A DNA stretch of 64,000 nucleotides. Source: JAGOVB01 sp964577365. GTDB lineage: Bacteria > Patescibacteriota > Minisyncoccia > Phycocordibacterales > PALSA-1337. The DNA is taken from NCBI GenBank assembly GCA_964577365.1, contig CAZNYP010000003.1, forward strand, positions 1-64,000, given 5' to 3'. Made by a program: the position numbers and the translations under genes. Under the pieces are notes generated by a model. The model made no database searches and was not told the DNA's origin. It was given only the letters and a program-made list of their open reading frames with translations. Positions 56,819-64,000 of this stretch are shown piece by piece. Each line of letters begins with the position of its first letter. Positions within the stretch are counted from its first letter, which is position 1.

Positions 56819-58159
56819 TTACAATCCCTGGAGAGGGTTTATCATGGTCTGTTGGATATTTATGGCCTTGCCCATCACCTGAGCACCATAGGTACAGGTG
56901 TTGCCTCCAGAACCGTAATACTTACATGCAGCCTTTATTTCACCGCTATATACCCCGCCTGAACCACCGAGGTCTGAGAGGTAAAATGCTGAGGCGGCAA
57001 AGGCGTGTTCTGGATTCCATGGATCAGGGTGTTTTACAGAAAATGCTTTTGAGATACGGTCACGCATGAGGACCCAAGTCGAAGGGATGAATTGGGCTGG
57101 ACCCATCGCGCCTCCGAACCCTCGACCTATGTAATATTTTGTACTACCGATCGGACATGACACTGGAGTCTGACGCCAATCCCTACCTAACAACCGTGTG
57201 ATCTCGAGGAATGGAACCGTGTCTCGTGGAGCCTTCATGACTTGTTCAAAAGGAGTACCTGTATTTTTACCCACCCCATTTCCAGTAACAGTATCAGTGA
57301 GGAGACATGAACCTACGTTTTGACCGAGGTTGCTCTCTTGCATAATGATCGCAAGGAGAAAAGCCGGACGTATACCAGTCACTTTTTGCGCCTCTTCTGC
57401 AAACTTGAGTGCGGTACCAAACGGGATAGCGGCAGTGTCTCGGAGAGCAAAGAGCGCAGCACGAATCGTCGCGGCTTTTGCTCGCTTGTCGGCGAGGATT
57501 TGCTCGTATGCCTTTTCAGTATTTCGACTATAGCCGAGGAGAACCTGTTTTTCTTTTTCGAGAGTTTCTACCTCACGTTTTGCCACTTCGATCGCAGCGC
57601 GAGCATCTACCTCACCGTCTTTTTTCTTTCCGAGACTGACCTTTTCCGCCTGAGTCTGACCCTTTGTATCACGAATATCCTCAAAGGTATCTTTGAGTGA
57701 TGTCTGGACCGAGTCAAAGGCATCTAAATCTGCATAAAATGAACTGATCGATCCCTGAGCGAGAAATATTTCGGGGAGACTGTACGAATCGAGCTGGTAT
57801 GTCTTTTGATAGATCTGGGCGAGAGATTCTTTTCCACGCTCTATGCGTTCCTCGAGTGTAGCGATCTTTTTATCCTTATTACCAATATCCTTGGTGAGCT
57901 GTTCGATGACGATGTTCTTGGCCTGAATATTGAGCCTTGCAGCTTTTATCTTTGTCGTCAAAATCAAAATATCACGCTCGATCGAAGCGGTCTGTCCCTG
58001 TGCTCCACGCAAGATGACTTCGGTTTCAGCCTGTTCTTTTTCTACTTGAGCGAGTTCCTTGCGCAGTCGCGCTTCTCGTTCTGAGACTGACTCGGCAGCA
58101 TGCGCCGTAGTCGCAACAGACAATATTAAAAATAGCGCAACCAGGATGTTTCGAAACAT
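56819..58159 (-). CDS. Coiled-coil murein hydrolase with MltB-like transglycosylase domain
   Basis: 446 residues: signal peptide to about residue 21 (AHAAES), a long coiled coil (about 24-235) like EnvC/PcsB, then a lytic transglycosylase domain: ITGIRPAFLLAIIMQESNLG (catalytic Glu), GFGGAMGPAQFIPSTWVLMR and ASAFYLSDLGGSGG. The EnvC-like coil plus a transglycosylase suggests a division-linked wall hydrolase, which is inference. TATAAT with TGT is 6 nt before the ATG. Confidence 0.9.
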   Translation of the reverse strand: MFRNILVALFLILSVATTAHAAESVSEREARLRKELAQVEKEQAETEVILRGAQGQTASIERDILILTTKIKAARLNIQAKNIVIEQLTKDIGNKDKKIATLEERIERGKESLAQIYQKTYQLDSYSLPEIFLAQGSISSFYADLDAFDSVQTSLKDTFEDIRDTKGQTQAEKVSLGKKKDGEVDARAAIEVAKREVETLEKEKQVLLGYSRNTEKAYEQILADKRAKAATIRAALFALRDTAAIPFGTALKFAEEAQKVTGIRPAFLLAIIMQESNLGQNVGSCLLTDTVTGNGVGKNTGTPFEQVMKAPRDTVPFLEITRLLGRDWRQTPVSCPIGSTKYYIGRGFGGAMGPAQFIPSTWVLMRDRISKAFSVKHPDPWNPEHAFAASAFYLSDLGGSGGVYSGEIKAACKYYGSGGNTCTYGAQVMGKAINIQQTMINPLQGL

Positions 58160-58181
58160 CGAATAATTATAACACGAGAGA

Positions 58182-58814
58182 TTATTTTGATGCAGCTACT
58201 TCGCCCTCTTCACCTTCCTTTGGTTCCTTGCCCTTCTTTTCTACTTCGATAGCTGACATGTCGATAGTGGTACTTTCTTCGACTACTTCTTCTCGTGCAA
58301 CATCAATAGAAGCAACTACTTCGTCTGCGAGGTCGAGGAGGGTAACTCCAGCTGGGAGGACGAGGTCTTTTGCGTGGATAGTACTATCGAGTGCAGAGAG
58401 GAGTGAGAGATCTACCTTGAGCTCACGTGGGAGATCCTTTGGAAGCGCCTCGATCTTTACCTCATGCATAACCTTTACGAGAATACCACCTAGGTCTTTT
58501 ACTGCACCTGAAATACCTTCGTATACGAGTGGTACATCGATCTGAAGCTTCTTGCCCTTTTCGATTACGTAAAAGTCAGCATGGCGAGGAGTGCCGGTCA
58601 CTGGGTGGAGGTCGATGTCGTGGATGAGCGCTTCGTGTTCGTCACCGAGACCCTTTAGTGTGATGATCGCTGATTCACCTGCTTTCTTCCACACTTTTAG
58701 AAATTCAGCCAAAGAAATGGTAACAGAAGTTGATGCTTGTTTTGGACCGTAAAAGACAGCAGGAATTGTGCCTGTTTTGTCTTTTGTTCGTGTCTCTACG
58801 TTTAGCGTATACAT
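58182..58814 (-). CDS. rplY: 50S ribosomal protein bL25 (CTC form)
   Basis: 210 residues: 5S rRNA-binding N-domain (VETRTKDKTGTIPAVFYGPK), then HDIDLHPVTGTPRHADFYVI and the CTC-type C-domain, ending in an acidic tail (KEPKEGEEGEVAASK). TATACT lies 8 nt before the ATG. Confidence 0.94.
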   Translation of the reverse strand: MYTLNVETRTKDKTGTIPAVFYGPKQASTSVTISLAEFLKVWKKAGESAIITLKGLGDEHEALIHDIDLHPVTGTPRHADFYVIEKGKKLQIDVPLVYEGISGAVKDLGGILVKVMHEVKIEALPKDLPRELKVDLSLLSALDSTIHAKDLVLPAGVTLLDLADEVVASIDVAREEVVEESTTIDMSAIEVEKKGKEPKEGEEGEVAASK

Positions 58815-58852
58815 GTCGAAGTAGTATATCTATTTTTGAAAAAAATGCAAGG

Positions 58853-59056
58853 CTAGAGGAGGTATTTGAAGATTACGAAGGCCGTAATACAGATAAATAT
58901 GGTCGCCATGAGACCCAGGAGCTGTCCTGCTTCTTTGTCGTCTTTTGCCCATCCTTTATCGAGAAAAAACTTTACAAAGCCTTTTGGTTTGTTTATTTCA
59001 TCGATCTGGGCGTATAGCTGATCTCTCTGATTGTCATCAAATTCTACATTAGACAT
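58853..59056 (-). CDS. Small membrane-anchored protein
   Basis: 67 residues from ATG 59056 (MSNVEFDDNQRDQLYAQIDE), with a C-terminal membrane helix (LLGLMATIFICITAFVIFKY). Not recognised; tail-anchored. A longer frame to 59152 overlaps the dehydrogenase gene and is rejected because TATAAT (complement of 59063-59068) is 6 nt from 59056. That box contains the dehydrogenase stop codon. Confidence 0.72.
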   Translation of the reverse strand: MSNVEFDDNQRDQLYAQIDEINKPKGFVKFFLDKGWAKDDKEAGQLLGLMATIFICITAFVIFKYLL

Positions 59057-59063
59057 GGGTCTA

Positions 59064-59999
59064 TTATATAACAGGATTCTTAGGTACACCACTTTCGAGA
59101 ACCGCGATGATATTTTCTGCAGCCATGACTGCCATCTCTCGTCGAGACTCATCAGTCGCCGAAGCGATATGAGGAGTCATGACTACATTTGAAAGATCCT
59201 TGAGTCCTTCTGCGAGAGTAGGCTCTGATTCAAACACATCGAGTCCGGCGCCGCGAATCGTCTTGTTTTTGAGGGCCTCGACCAATGCCTTTTCATCGAT
59301 CACAGGTCCACGTGAGGTATTTACGAGAATAGCATCCTTTTTCATCATACTGAGACGTTCTGCATTGATCAGATGCTGTGTCGTCGGGAGTAGTGGTACG
59401 TGAATAGAAACTATATCAGAGACTTTGAGTACTTCATCAACCGTAGGATAAAAAGTAGCCCCTAGATCTTTTTCGAGTTGTTCGTTTCGCTTTACATCGT
59501 AGTAGGCAATATTCATTTCAAAGCCAAATTTGCCTCGATGTGCAACGTCAGCACCGATGCGTCCGCTGCCGATGATGCCGAGAGTCTTTCCTTTGAGCCC
59601 AACACCATGCATGAGCATAGCGTCCCAGCCTTTGTACCGGCCTTCACGTACATAGCGATCACCCTCGGCGATGTTGCACGACAGAGACAGGATGAGTGCC
59701 CAGGTGTGCTCGGAAACATGATCCGCACCACCTCCTGGAGTATTTGTGAGATGAATCCCTCTCTTTTTTGCTTCTTCTACATCAAAGTTGTTATACCCGA
59801 TCGCATAGTTTGAAAAGACTTTTACGGTCGGGGCCTTGTCGAACACATCCTTGTTTATTATATCCGTTAAAAACGTGAGCACTGCATCATAGGGCTTTGA
59901 AGTGACCGTATCGAGACTGGCGATATCGACTTCGTATCCTTTGTCTTTGAGCATGGTGACTCCAACATCTGGAATCTCGTGGGTGATGAGTACTTTCAT
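59064..59999 (-). CDS. D-2-hydroxyacid dehydrogenase (glyoxylate/hydroxypyruvate/D-lactate type)
   Basis: 311 residues. Rossmann motif GKTLGIIGSGRIGADVAHRG; catalytic Arg in VNTSRGPVIDEKALV, Glu in GLDVFESEPTL and His in MTPHIASATDESRR. It uses NAD(P)H to reduce a 2-keto acid; substrate choice cannot be read from sequence. Its ATG overlaps the fba stop by one base (TAATG), so the two form an operon. Confidence 0.92.
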   Translation of the reverse strand: MKVLITHEIPDVGVTMLKDKGYEVDIASLDTVTSKPYDAVLTFLTDIINKDVFDKAPTVKVFSNYAIGYNNFDVEEAKKRGIHLTNTPGGGADHVSEHTWALILSLSCNIAEGDRYVREGRYKGWDAMLMHGVGLKGKTLGIIGSGRIGADVAHRGKFGFEMNIAYYDVKRNEQLEKDLGATFYPTVDEVLKVSDIVSIHVPLLPTTQHLINAERLSMMKKDAILVNTSRGPVIDEKALVEALKNKTIRGAGLDVFESEPTLAEGLKDLSNVVMTPHIASATDESRREMAVMAAENIIAVLESGVPKNPVI

Positions 60000-60865
60000 T
60001 ATATTTTATTAAAGATTTTGAGTTTTTCTAAAACCACTGCCTGCATAGCATCGCGGGCAGGTTTTAGATATTTGTATGGAGAGATTTCGTCTGGCTTTTC
60101 AGCGAGTGATTTTTTTAGGCCTTCCTTATATGCGACACGGAGTTCGGTATTTACATGAACGATCGCTACTCCAGCATCGATTGCGGCTACAATGTCCTCC
60201 TTCGAATTCCCTGATGCACCGTGGAGGACGAGTGGTACTCCGGTAGCTGCTGATACCGCTGCAACAGTTTTGATACTGAGGGCTGGGTCTGCGCCACCCT
60301 TTAGCATGCCGTGGATGTTTCCAACGGCTGGAGCAAGCATGTTGACCCCTGTGAGCTCGAGGAACTTTTTTGCATCTTCTGGTTTGGTCAAAAACTCTTC
60401 AGAGATTTTTACCCCTTCTGGGATACCTTCGAGCACCTTTGATGATTTGCCGATAAAACCGAGTTCTGCCTCGAGGAGCATGCCCGGATTTTTTTCCTGC
60501 ATATAGGCACGACACTTTTTGGTTTCCTCTACATTTTGATCAAATGGGAGCTCGGTGCCATCGAAAATAGCGGCATCATAGCCTGCATCCACCACCTCTT
60601 TTACCTTTTCAAATGAATAGGTGTGATCTGCGTTTAGAAAAACAGGCTGACCACTGTACTCTCGATATGTTTTGACGAGTACAGCGAGCTCTTTTACGCC
60701 GATGAATTCTCGTTCACCCTCGGATGCTCCGATGATGACTGGCACGTTGAGCTCTTTTGCAGCACCGACCACCGCCCAAAACCCTTCGATGTTTGAAATA
60801 TTAAAATGTCCGACTGCAACTTTTCGATTTCTAGCGTCCTGTATATAATCCCATAATGTTTTCAT
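59999..60865 (-). CDS. fba: Class II fructose-bisphosphate aldolase
   Basis: 288 residues. Zinc ligands and catalytic residues: FLNADHTYSFEKVKEVVDAG (Asp, His), LLEAELGFIG, AVGNIHGMLKG (His) and LVLHGASGNSKEDIVAAIDA (His, phosphate loop). It splits fructose-1,6-bisphosphate or a close relative such as tagatose-bisphosphate. It faces a PfkB-family kinase across a 14-bp divergent promoter. TATAAT is exactly 6 nt before the ATG. Confidence 0.94.
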   Translation of the reverse strand: MKTLWDYIQDARNRKVAVGHFNISNIEGFWAVVGAAKELNVPVIIGASEGEREFIGVKELAVLVKTYREYSGQPVFLNADHTYSFEKVKEVVDAGYDAAIFDGTELPFDQNVEETKKCRAYMQEKNPGMLLEAELGFIGKSSKVLEGIPEGVKISEEFLTKPEDAKKFLELTGVNMLAPAVGNIHGMLKGGADPALSIKTVAAVSAATGVPLVLHGASGNSKEDIVAAIDAGVAIVHVNTELRVAYKEGLKKSLAEKPDEISPYKYLKPARDAMQAVVLEKLKIFNKI

Positions 60866-60879
60866 GCTAGAATTATACC
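60866..60879. promoter_or_regulatory. Overlapping divergent promoters fba/PfkB kinase
   Basis: Only 14 bp separate the start codons. Rightward TAGAAT (60868-60873) and leftward TATAAT (complement of 60872-60877) overlap by two bases, each 6 nt from its start codon, so both transcripts must be leaderless and compete for polymerase. Confidence 0.75.
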
Positions 60880-61875
60880 ATGTCTCTATTTAGCTCACCC
60901 CTCGACTTTCTCGCCATCGGTGATATCACCACTGATGCATTTATAAAACTAAAAGAAGCAAAGGTCCACTGCGATATCAACCACGCAGATTGTGAGATCA
61001 GCATGAAGTTTGGAGAAAAACTACCCTACGAAGATGTATTTGTCGTGAAAGGTGTCGGAAATAGTCCAAATGCAGCGGTCTCTGCTGCGCGACTGGGGCT
61101 AAAGGCCGGCCTCATCACCAATATCGGCAATGATCAAAACGGTGCCGAGTGTCTCGCTGAGCTCAAGAAAAACAAAGTTAATACGAGCTATGTAACAAAA
61201 CACAATGCTCCGACCAACTATCACTATGTCCTCTGGTACGAAGCCGAACGCACCATTCTCGTAAAACATCAGGAATACAAATACGCATTGCCAAAAATCA
61301 CTCCACCAAAATGGATATACCTGAGCTCGCTCGCAAGCAACACCGAGAACTATCACCACGAGCTCGCGCTGTGGCTCAAGGCAAACCCTACCGTAAAGCT
61401 TGCATTTCAACCTGGAACATTTCAGATGAAGCTCGGCGATCGTCTCGCAGAGCTCTACAAACGGTGTGATGTGCTCGTCGTAAATGTAGAGGAGGCACAG
61501 CGTATCCTCGGTGTGACTGAATCAGATAAAAAAGTGTTGCTGAAAAAAATGGCAGAAAAAGGCCCGAAAATGGTCTGTATCACTGACGGTCCAAAGGGCT
61601 CATATATGTATGATGGCTACGATAGCTACTTTATGCCGAACTATCCCGATCCAAAAGAACCTCTCGAGCGTACTGGGTGTGGTGATGCATTTGCATCTAC
61701 GTTTGTTTCAGCTCTCATTGCTGGAAAAACTCCTCTCGAGGCTCTCGAATGGGCTCCGATCAATCCTATGTCGGTAGTACAACATGTAGGTGCACAGGAA
61801 GGACTCCTACATCGTCACGAACTCGAACACTTTTTGGAAAAAAAGCCGGAGAACTACAGAGCGGTGAAATTATAA
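60880..61875 (+). CDS. PfkB-family sugar kinase
   Basis: 331 residues. N-terminal GDITTDAFIKL, substrate Gly pair region KGVGNSPNAAVSAARLGLKA, and the C-terminal PfkB signature ERTGCGDAFASTFVSALIAG with catalytic Asp; MVCITDGPKGSYMYDG precedes it. The family includes ribokinase, fructokinase and 6-phosphofructokinase-2. Its divergent pairing with class II aldolase suggests it makes the bisphosphate that aldolase cleaves; this is inference. Confidence 0.88.
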   Translation: MSLFSSPLDFLAIGDITTDAFIKLKEAKVHCDINHADCEISMKFGEKLPYEDVFVVKGVGNSPNAAVSAARLGLKAGLITNIGNDQNGAECLAELKKNKVNTSYVTKHNAPTNYHYVLWYEAERTILVKHQEYKYALPKITPPKWIYLSSLASNTENYHHELALWLKANPTVKLAFQPGTFQMKLGDRLAELYKRCDVLVVNVEEAQRILGVTESDKKVLLKKMAEKGPKMVCITDGPKGSYMYDGYDSYFMPNYPDPKEPLERTGCGDAFASTFVSALIAGKTPLEALEWAPINPMSVVQHVGAQEGLLHRHELEHFLEKKPENYRAVKL

Positions 61876-61900
61876 GGTACTTTACTCTACAGGTACAAAG

Positions 61901-61909
61901 TGCTATAAT
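61901..61909 (+). promoter_or_regulatory. Extended -10 promoter of the 61916 small RNA
   Basis: TGC then TATAAT (61904-61909), 41 bp after the kinase stop and with no downstream reading frame. Confidence 0.6.
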
Positions 61910-61915
61910 ATGGGT

Positions 61916-61987
61916 ACAAAGGTTCCACTCCGCTGACAAGAGCCCTCGGGCTCTTCCCGAAAGGGATAGGCGGAGTGGTCATTTTTT
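61916..61987 (+). ncRNA. Candidate compact small RNA, three-way junction
   Basis: An outer 9-bp perfect helix CCACTCCGC/GCGGAGTGG (61925-61933 with 61970-61978) encloses a 7-bp hairpin AAGAGCC/GGCTCTT capped by CTCG (61938-61955) and a CCC-GAAA-GGG hairpin with a GNRA tetraloop (61956-61965). Junction strands are TGAC and ATAG. Six T follow (61982-61987). With the TGC-TATAAT box upstream this predicts a free RNA of about 70 nt. Alternatively it is only a branched terminator for the kinase gene. Confidence 0.6.
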
Positions 61988-62716
61988 ATACTGATAGTAC
62001 TCTTTCTTTCCAGATTTAAATACGTCAAAGCAGCTCTTAACCTTACTCTTAATGAGACTCCAGGCACGCTCCTCTCCTCTTTCAAATTTAATATAAACGG
62101 CCCAACCGCAATAATCCGCCACCTGAGCATTTATATCTTTTTCTGTTGGGTAAAAATATATATAAAATTGATTCGGAAACTTATTCTTTAAAAATTTCTT
62201 TATGCTTTTCAAAATATATTCTCGCTTATTGTCTGTGAACAATCTACCTAACACAATTACAATAGGAATTTCAGGATCCAATTTACTATTTCGAGTAAAG
62301 ATATACTTTAAAAGAATCTGTAGGATTTTATCGTAAAATTGTTCATCAGCCTTCATAAAACCTTTGATGGTACCGTCAGCACTTATTTTTACATCATTGT
62401 ATAGGTGTTCCATTGTCTTATTTTTCTGGACAACAACTGAGTCAATCTCTATGTCATCTAGATCTTTAATCACAGAAAATACAAAATCTCTTGTCATCTG
62501 CAAATCTTCTGTTGCATGAAAATAATAATCTGAATGCCCAATACTCCATGAATTATATTTTTTCTCATAGAGTTTATTTATCAGACCGGACCGATTTACT
62601 AGGGGCTGAAATGTACTAACCGCTGTAAGTATAAAATATTTTGTTCCACTAGGAGAAAAATCAAAGTTTCCTGACTCATCTATAAAAATGTAAAGTGGAC
62701 TTCTTCCTTCTGACAT
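61979..62716 (-). CDS. DUF3800 domain protein
   Basis: 245 residues. The DUF3800 pattern: LYIFIDESGNFDFSPSGTKY at the start (Asp-Glu-Ser) and DINAQVADYCGWAVYIKFER near the end (Asp). The fold is RNase H-like and the acidic residues suggest a metal-dependent nuclease or related role, but no member is biochemically assigned to my knowledge. AT-richer than neighbours. Its stop overlaps the T tract of the opposite small RNA; it follows tgt by 4 nt. Confidence 0.85.
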   Translation of the reverse strand: MSEGRSPLYIFIDESGNFDFSPSGTKYFILTAVSTFQPLVNRSGLINKLYEKKYNSWSIGHSDYYFHATEDLQMTRDFVFSVIKDLDDIEIDSVVVQKNKTMEHLYNDVKISADGTIKGFMKADEQFYDKILQILLKYIFTRNSKLDPEIPIVIVLGRLFTDNKREYILKSIKKFLKNKFPNQFYIYFYPTEKDINAQVADYCGWAVYIKFERGEERAWSLIKSKVKSCFDVFKSGKKEYYQYKK

Positions 62717-62720
62717 TGTT

Positions 62721-63854
62721 TTACAATTTATACTCCTTCAAAAACTCCGCCTTGAATTCCTCATATCGCTCCTCCTCTATCGCTTTCCGTATATCATCAA
62801 CAAGTCCCACGATAAATCGCACATTGTGAAGTGATGCTAAAGTGAGCCCGAGCATTTCTTTTGCTCGAAAAAGATGTTGGACATAGGCGACTGGGTAGCC
62901 CTCGATCATCAGATCAAAATTGTCTCGATACTGCGCATTTAAAATATTCACCTTTCCTTTTTTTGTAAAAATATTTCCATGTCGTCCGATGCGTGTAGGG
63001 ATGACACAGTCAAAGGTATCGATCCCCTGCTCTACTCCTAAAAATATATCGAGCGGTTCACCGATACCCAAAAGATGTCGAGGCTTTTCCTCGGGCAATA
63101 CATCCGTTACCCATCCTACCGCAGTCCCTATATCCTCCTTATCAAAAGAGCCCCCGATACCAAACCCATCAAAATTCATCGAAGCCAAGGTCTGTGCACT
63201 TTCTTTTCTGAGATCTTCAAATCGCCCTCCCTGCACCACCGCAAAGAGCGCTTGATCTTTTTTATTGTTTGCTTTGTGATAGGTCACACAACGCTCCGCC
63301 CATCGATGTGTACGATCCATGGCAGCTCGCTGATACTCGTATGATGCTGATGGCGAGGTACACTCATCAAAGGCAAAGAAAATATCGGCACCGAGGGCGT
63401 GCTGGATCTCCATACTTTTTTCTGGAGTAAAACGATGGAGCGATCCGTCGAGGATGGATTTGAACGTCACCCCTTCTTCGTCGATCGTTGCTAGTGGTTT
63501 TTTATCAGATTTCTTTTCTACACCAGAAATCTTAGAGATTCCCTTTCCATACGCAACGCCCAGTGAAAAAACCTGAAACCCTCCCGAGTCGGTGAGCGTC
63601 GGTCCATTCCATCCCATGAATTTTCCAAATCCTCCCCCCTTTTCGACGAGCGCTGGCCCAGGCTGGAGATAGAGGTGATAGGTATTTGCGAGAACTGCCT
63701 GGGTACCGACTGATCGTAGCATCTCAGGAGTGATGCCTTTTACGGTCGCTTTGGTTCCCACTACGGTAAACGCAGGGGTATGGATATCCCCGTGTGGAGT
63801 GCTGATGACCCCTGTGCGCGCCTTTCCATGTCTCTTTTTGATACTAAACTTCAT
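62721..63854 (-). CDS. tgt: Queuine/guanine tRNA-ribosyltransferase lacking the zinc Cys motif
   Basis: 377 residues. Catalytic features are present: LTDSGGFQVFSLG (Asp), ALGADIFFAFDECTS, FDGFGIGGSF and the second Asp in FDCVIPTRIGRHGN. The normal C-x-C-x2-C zinc site after the strand NILNAQYRDN is replaced by FDLMIEGYPVAYVQHLFRAK, while the fourth ligand region SLHNVRF remains. So the fold may be stabilised without zinc. It exchanges G34 for a queuine precursor. TAGTAT (complement of 63861-63866) 6 nt from the ATG. Confidence 0.92.
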   Translation of the reverse strand: MKFSIKKRHGKARTGVISTPHGDIHTPAFTVVGTKATVKGITPEMLRSVGTQAVLANTYHLYLQPGPALVEKGGGFGKFMGWNGPTLTDSGGFQVFSLGVAYGKGISKISGVEKKSDKKPLATIDEEGVTFKSILDGSLHRFTPEKSMEIQHALGADIFFAFDECTSPSASYEYQRAAMDRTHRWAERCVTYHKANNKKDQALFAVVQGGRFEDLRKESAQTLASMNFDGFGIGGSFDKEDIGTAVGWVTDVLPEEKPRHLLGIGEPLDIFLGVEQGIDTFDCVIPTRIGRHGNIFTKKGKVNILNAQYRDNFDLMIEGYPVAYVQHLFRAKEMLGLTLASLHNVRFIVGLVDDIRKAIEEERYEEFKAEFLKEYKL

Positions 63855-63872
63855 GGTGGTATACTACCATAT
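63855..63872. promoter_or_regulatory. Overlapping divergent promoters tgt/LOG gene
   Basis: The 18-bp gap contains the partial palindrome TGGTATACTACCA (63858-63869 region). Rightward TATACT (63860-63865) is 7 nt from ATG 63873; leftward TAGTAT (complement of 63861-63866) is 6 nt from ATG 63854. Confidence 0.6.
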
Positions 63873-64000
63873 ATGAACGAACATGAAATAAAAAAAGATC
63901 AGATACAGAGTCTAGCAAATATTTTCCAAGAATTTAAAAATGGGTTTGATTTTCTCAAAAAATATCCAAAGACTGTCAGTATTTTCGGATCAGCACGTAC
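63873..64000 (+). CDS. LOG-family protein, 5' part only
   Basis: 42 codons to the window end: MNEHEIKKDQIQSLANIFQE, then KYPKTVSIFGSART. The VSIFGSAR segment is the start of the Rossmann-like TIGR00730/LOG family (cytokinin riboside monophosphate phosphoribohydrolase or related nucleotide-binding proteins; often mislabelled lysine decarboxylase). Too short for more. TATACT 7 nt upstream. Confidence 0.7.
   Translation, partial: MNEHEIKKDQIQSLANIFQEFKNGFDFLKKYPKTVSIFGSAR

Noticed and set aside
61925..61978. Hammerhead ribozyme
   Set aside because: A three-way junction and CTGA are present, but the second core strand and cleavage triplet do not match; GAAA is a hairpin loop, not the core element.
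43191..63854. Alternative genetic code with UGA recoded as Gly
   Set aside because: UGA serves as a natural stop in several genes (for example ung and the DUF3800 gene) and no conserved Gly position requires it.

Overview
This window looks like a metagenome-assembled fragment of a Candidate Phyla Radiation (Patescibacteria) bacterium, most likely a Parcubacteria-type lineage. That is inference from several things seen together: reduced aminoacyl-tRNA synthetases (PheS without its N-terminal arm, a short PheT, ThrS without TGS), a short EF-Ts, a retained bL9, a compact type IV pilus locus, tight and overlapping gene packing, many small membrane-anchored proteins of unknown function, and almost no Shine-Dalgarno sequences. 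Stops include TGA and the release factor is RF1 (PAT motif), so the standard bacterial code is used. Four runs of exactly ten N are scaffold joins; two interrupt dnaB and dnaE.

Layout. 1-4.6 kb is an AT-rich accessory patch: small hypothetical genes, a thioredoxin/CcdA pair, an XRE regulator with its membrane partner, and two GrpB-like proteins, punctuated by a 20-bp dispersed repeat. 4.6-13.7 kb carries envelope and stress genes (TspO, DUF305, dienelactone hydrolase, amidase, VanY peptidase, ZIP transporter, Bcp, Ung, YibE/F) and a candidate ncRNA at 10.3-10.4 kb. 13.7-17.6 kb is a leftward type IV pilus operon. 17.7-25 kb mixes unknown single-gene islets with typA, truB and hisS. 25-35 kb has uppP, a DsbA-like protein, a helicase-nuclease, cell-wall enzymes, L27, L9, CtpA, CorA and cysS. 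35-43 kb is replication and translation (dnaB, recR, rplU, rnhB, dnaE, thrS). 43-50 kb has two more islets, a surface protein and gyrB. 48.5-60 kb is pheT/pheS, tRNA-Thr, rpsB-tsf, a large secreted protein, prfA-rpmE, a murein hydrolase and rplY. 59-64 kb ends with a dehydrogenase/aldolase operon opposite a sugar kinase, a short structured RNA, DUF3800, tgt and the start of a LOG-family gene.

Two promoter classes stand out. About thirty housekeeping genes have a TATAAT-like -10 box only 6-7 nt before the start codon, usually with TGn in front and no -35, which predicts leaderless mRNAs; this rule also fixes many start codons. A second class (unknown islet genes plus one ncRNA) has a full -35/-10 promoter and, mostly, an untranslated leader and its own GC-rich hairpin terminator, like phage morons. 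The best candidate control circuit is an XRE regulator whose own promoter and the thioredoxin/CcdA promoter share the operator GTAAAG-N4-CTTTAC over the -35 box. A perfect 7-1-7 Fur/Zur-type palindrome lies over the -35 of the ZIP metal transporter.
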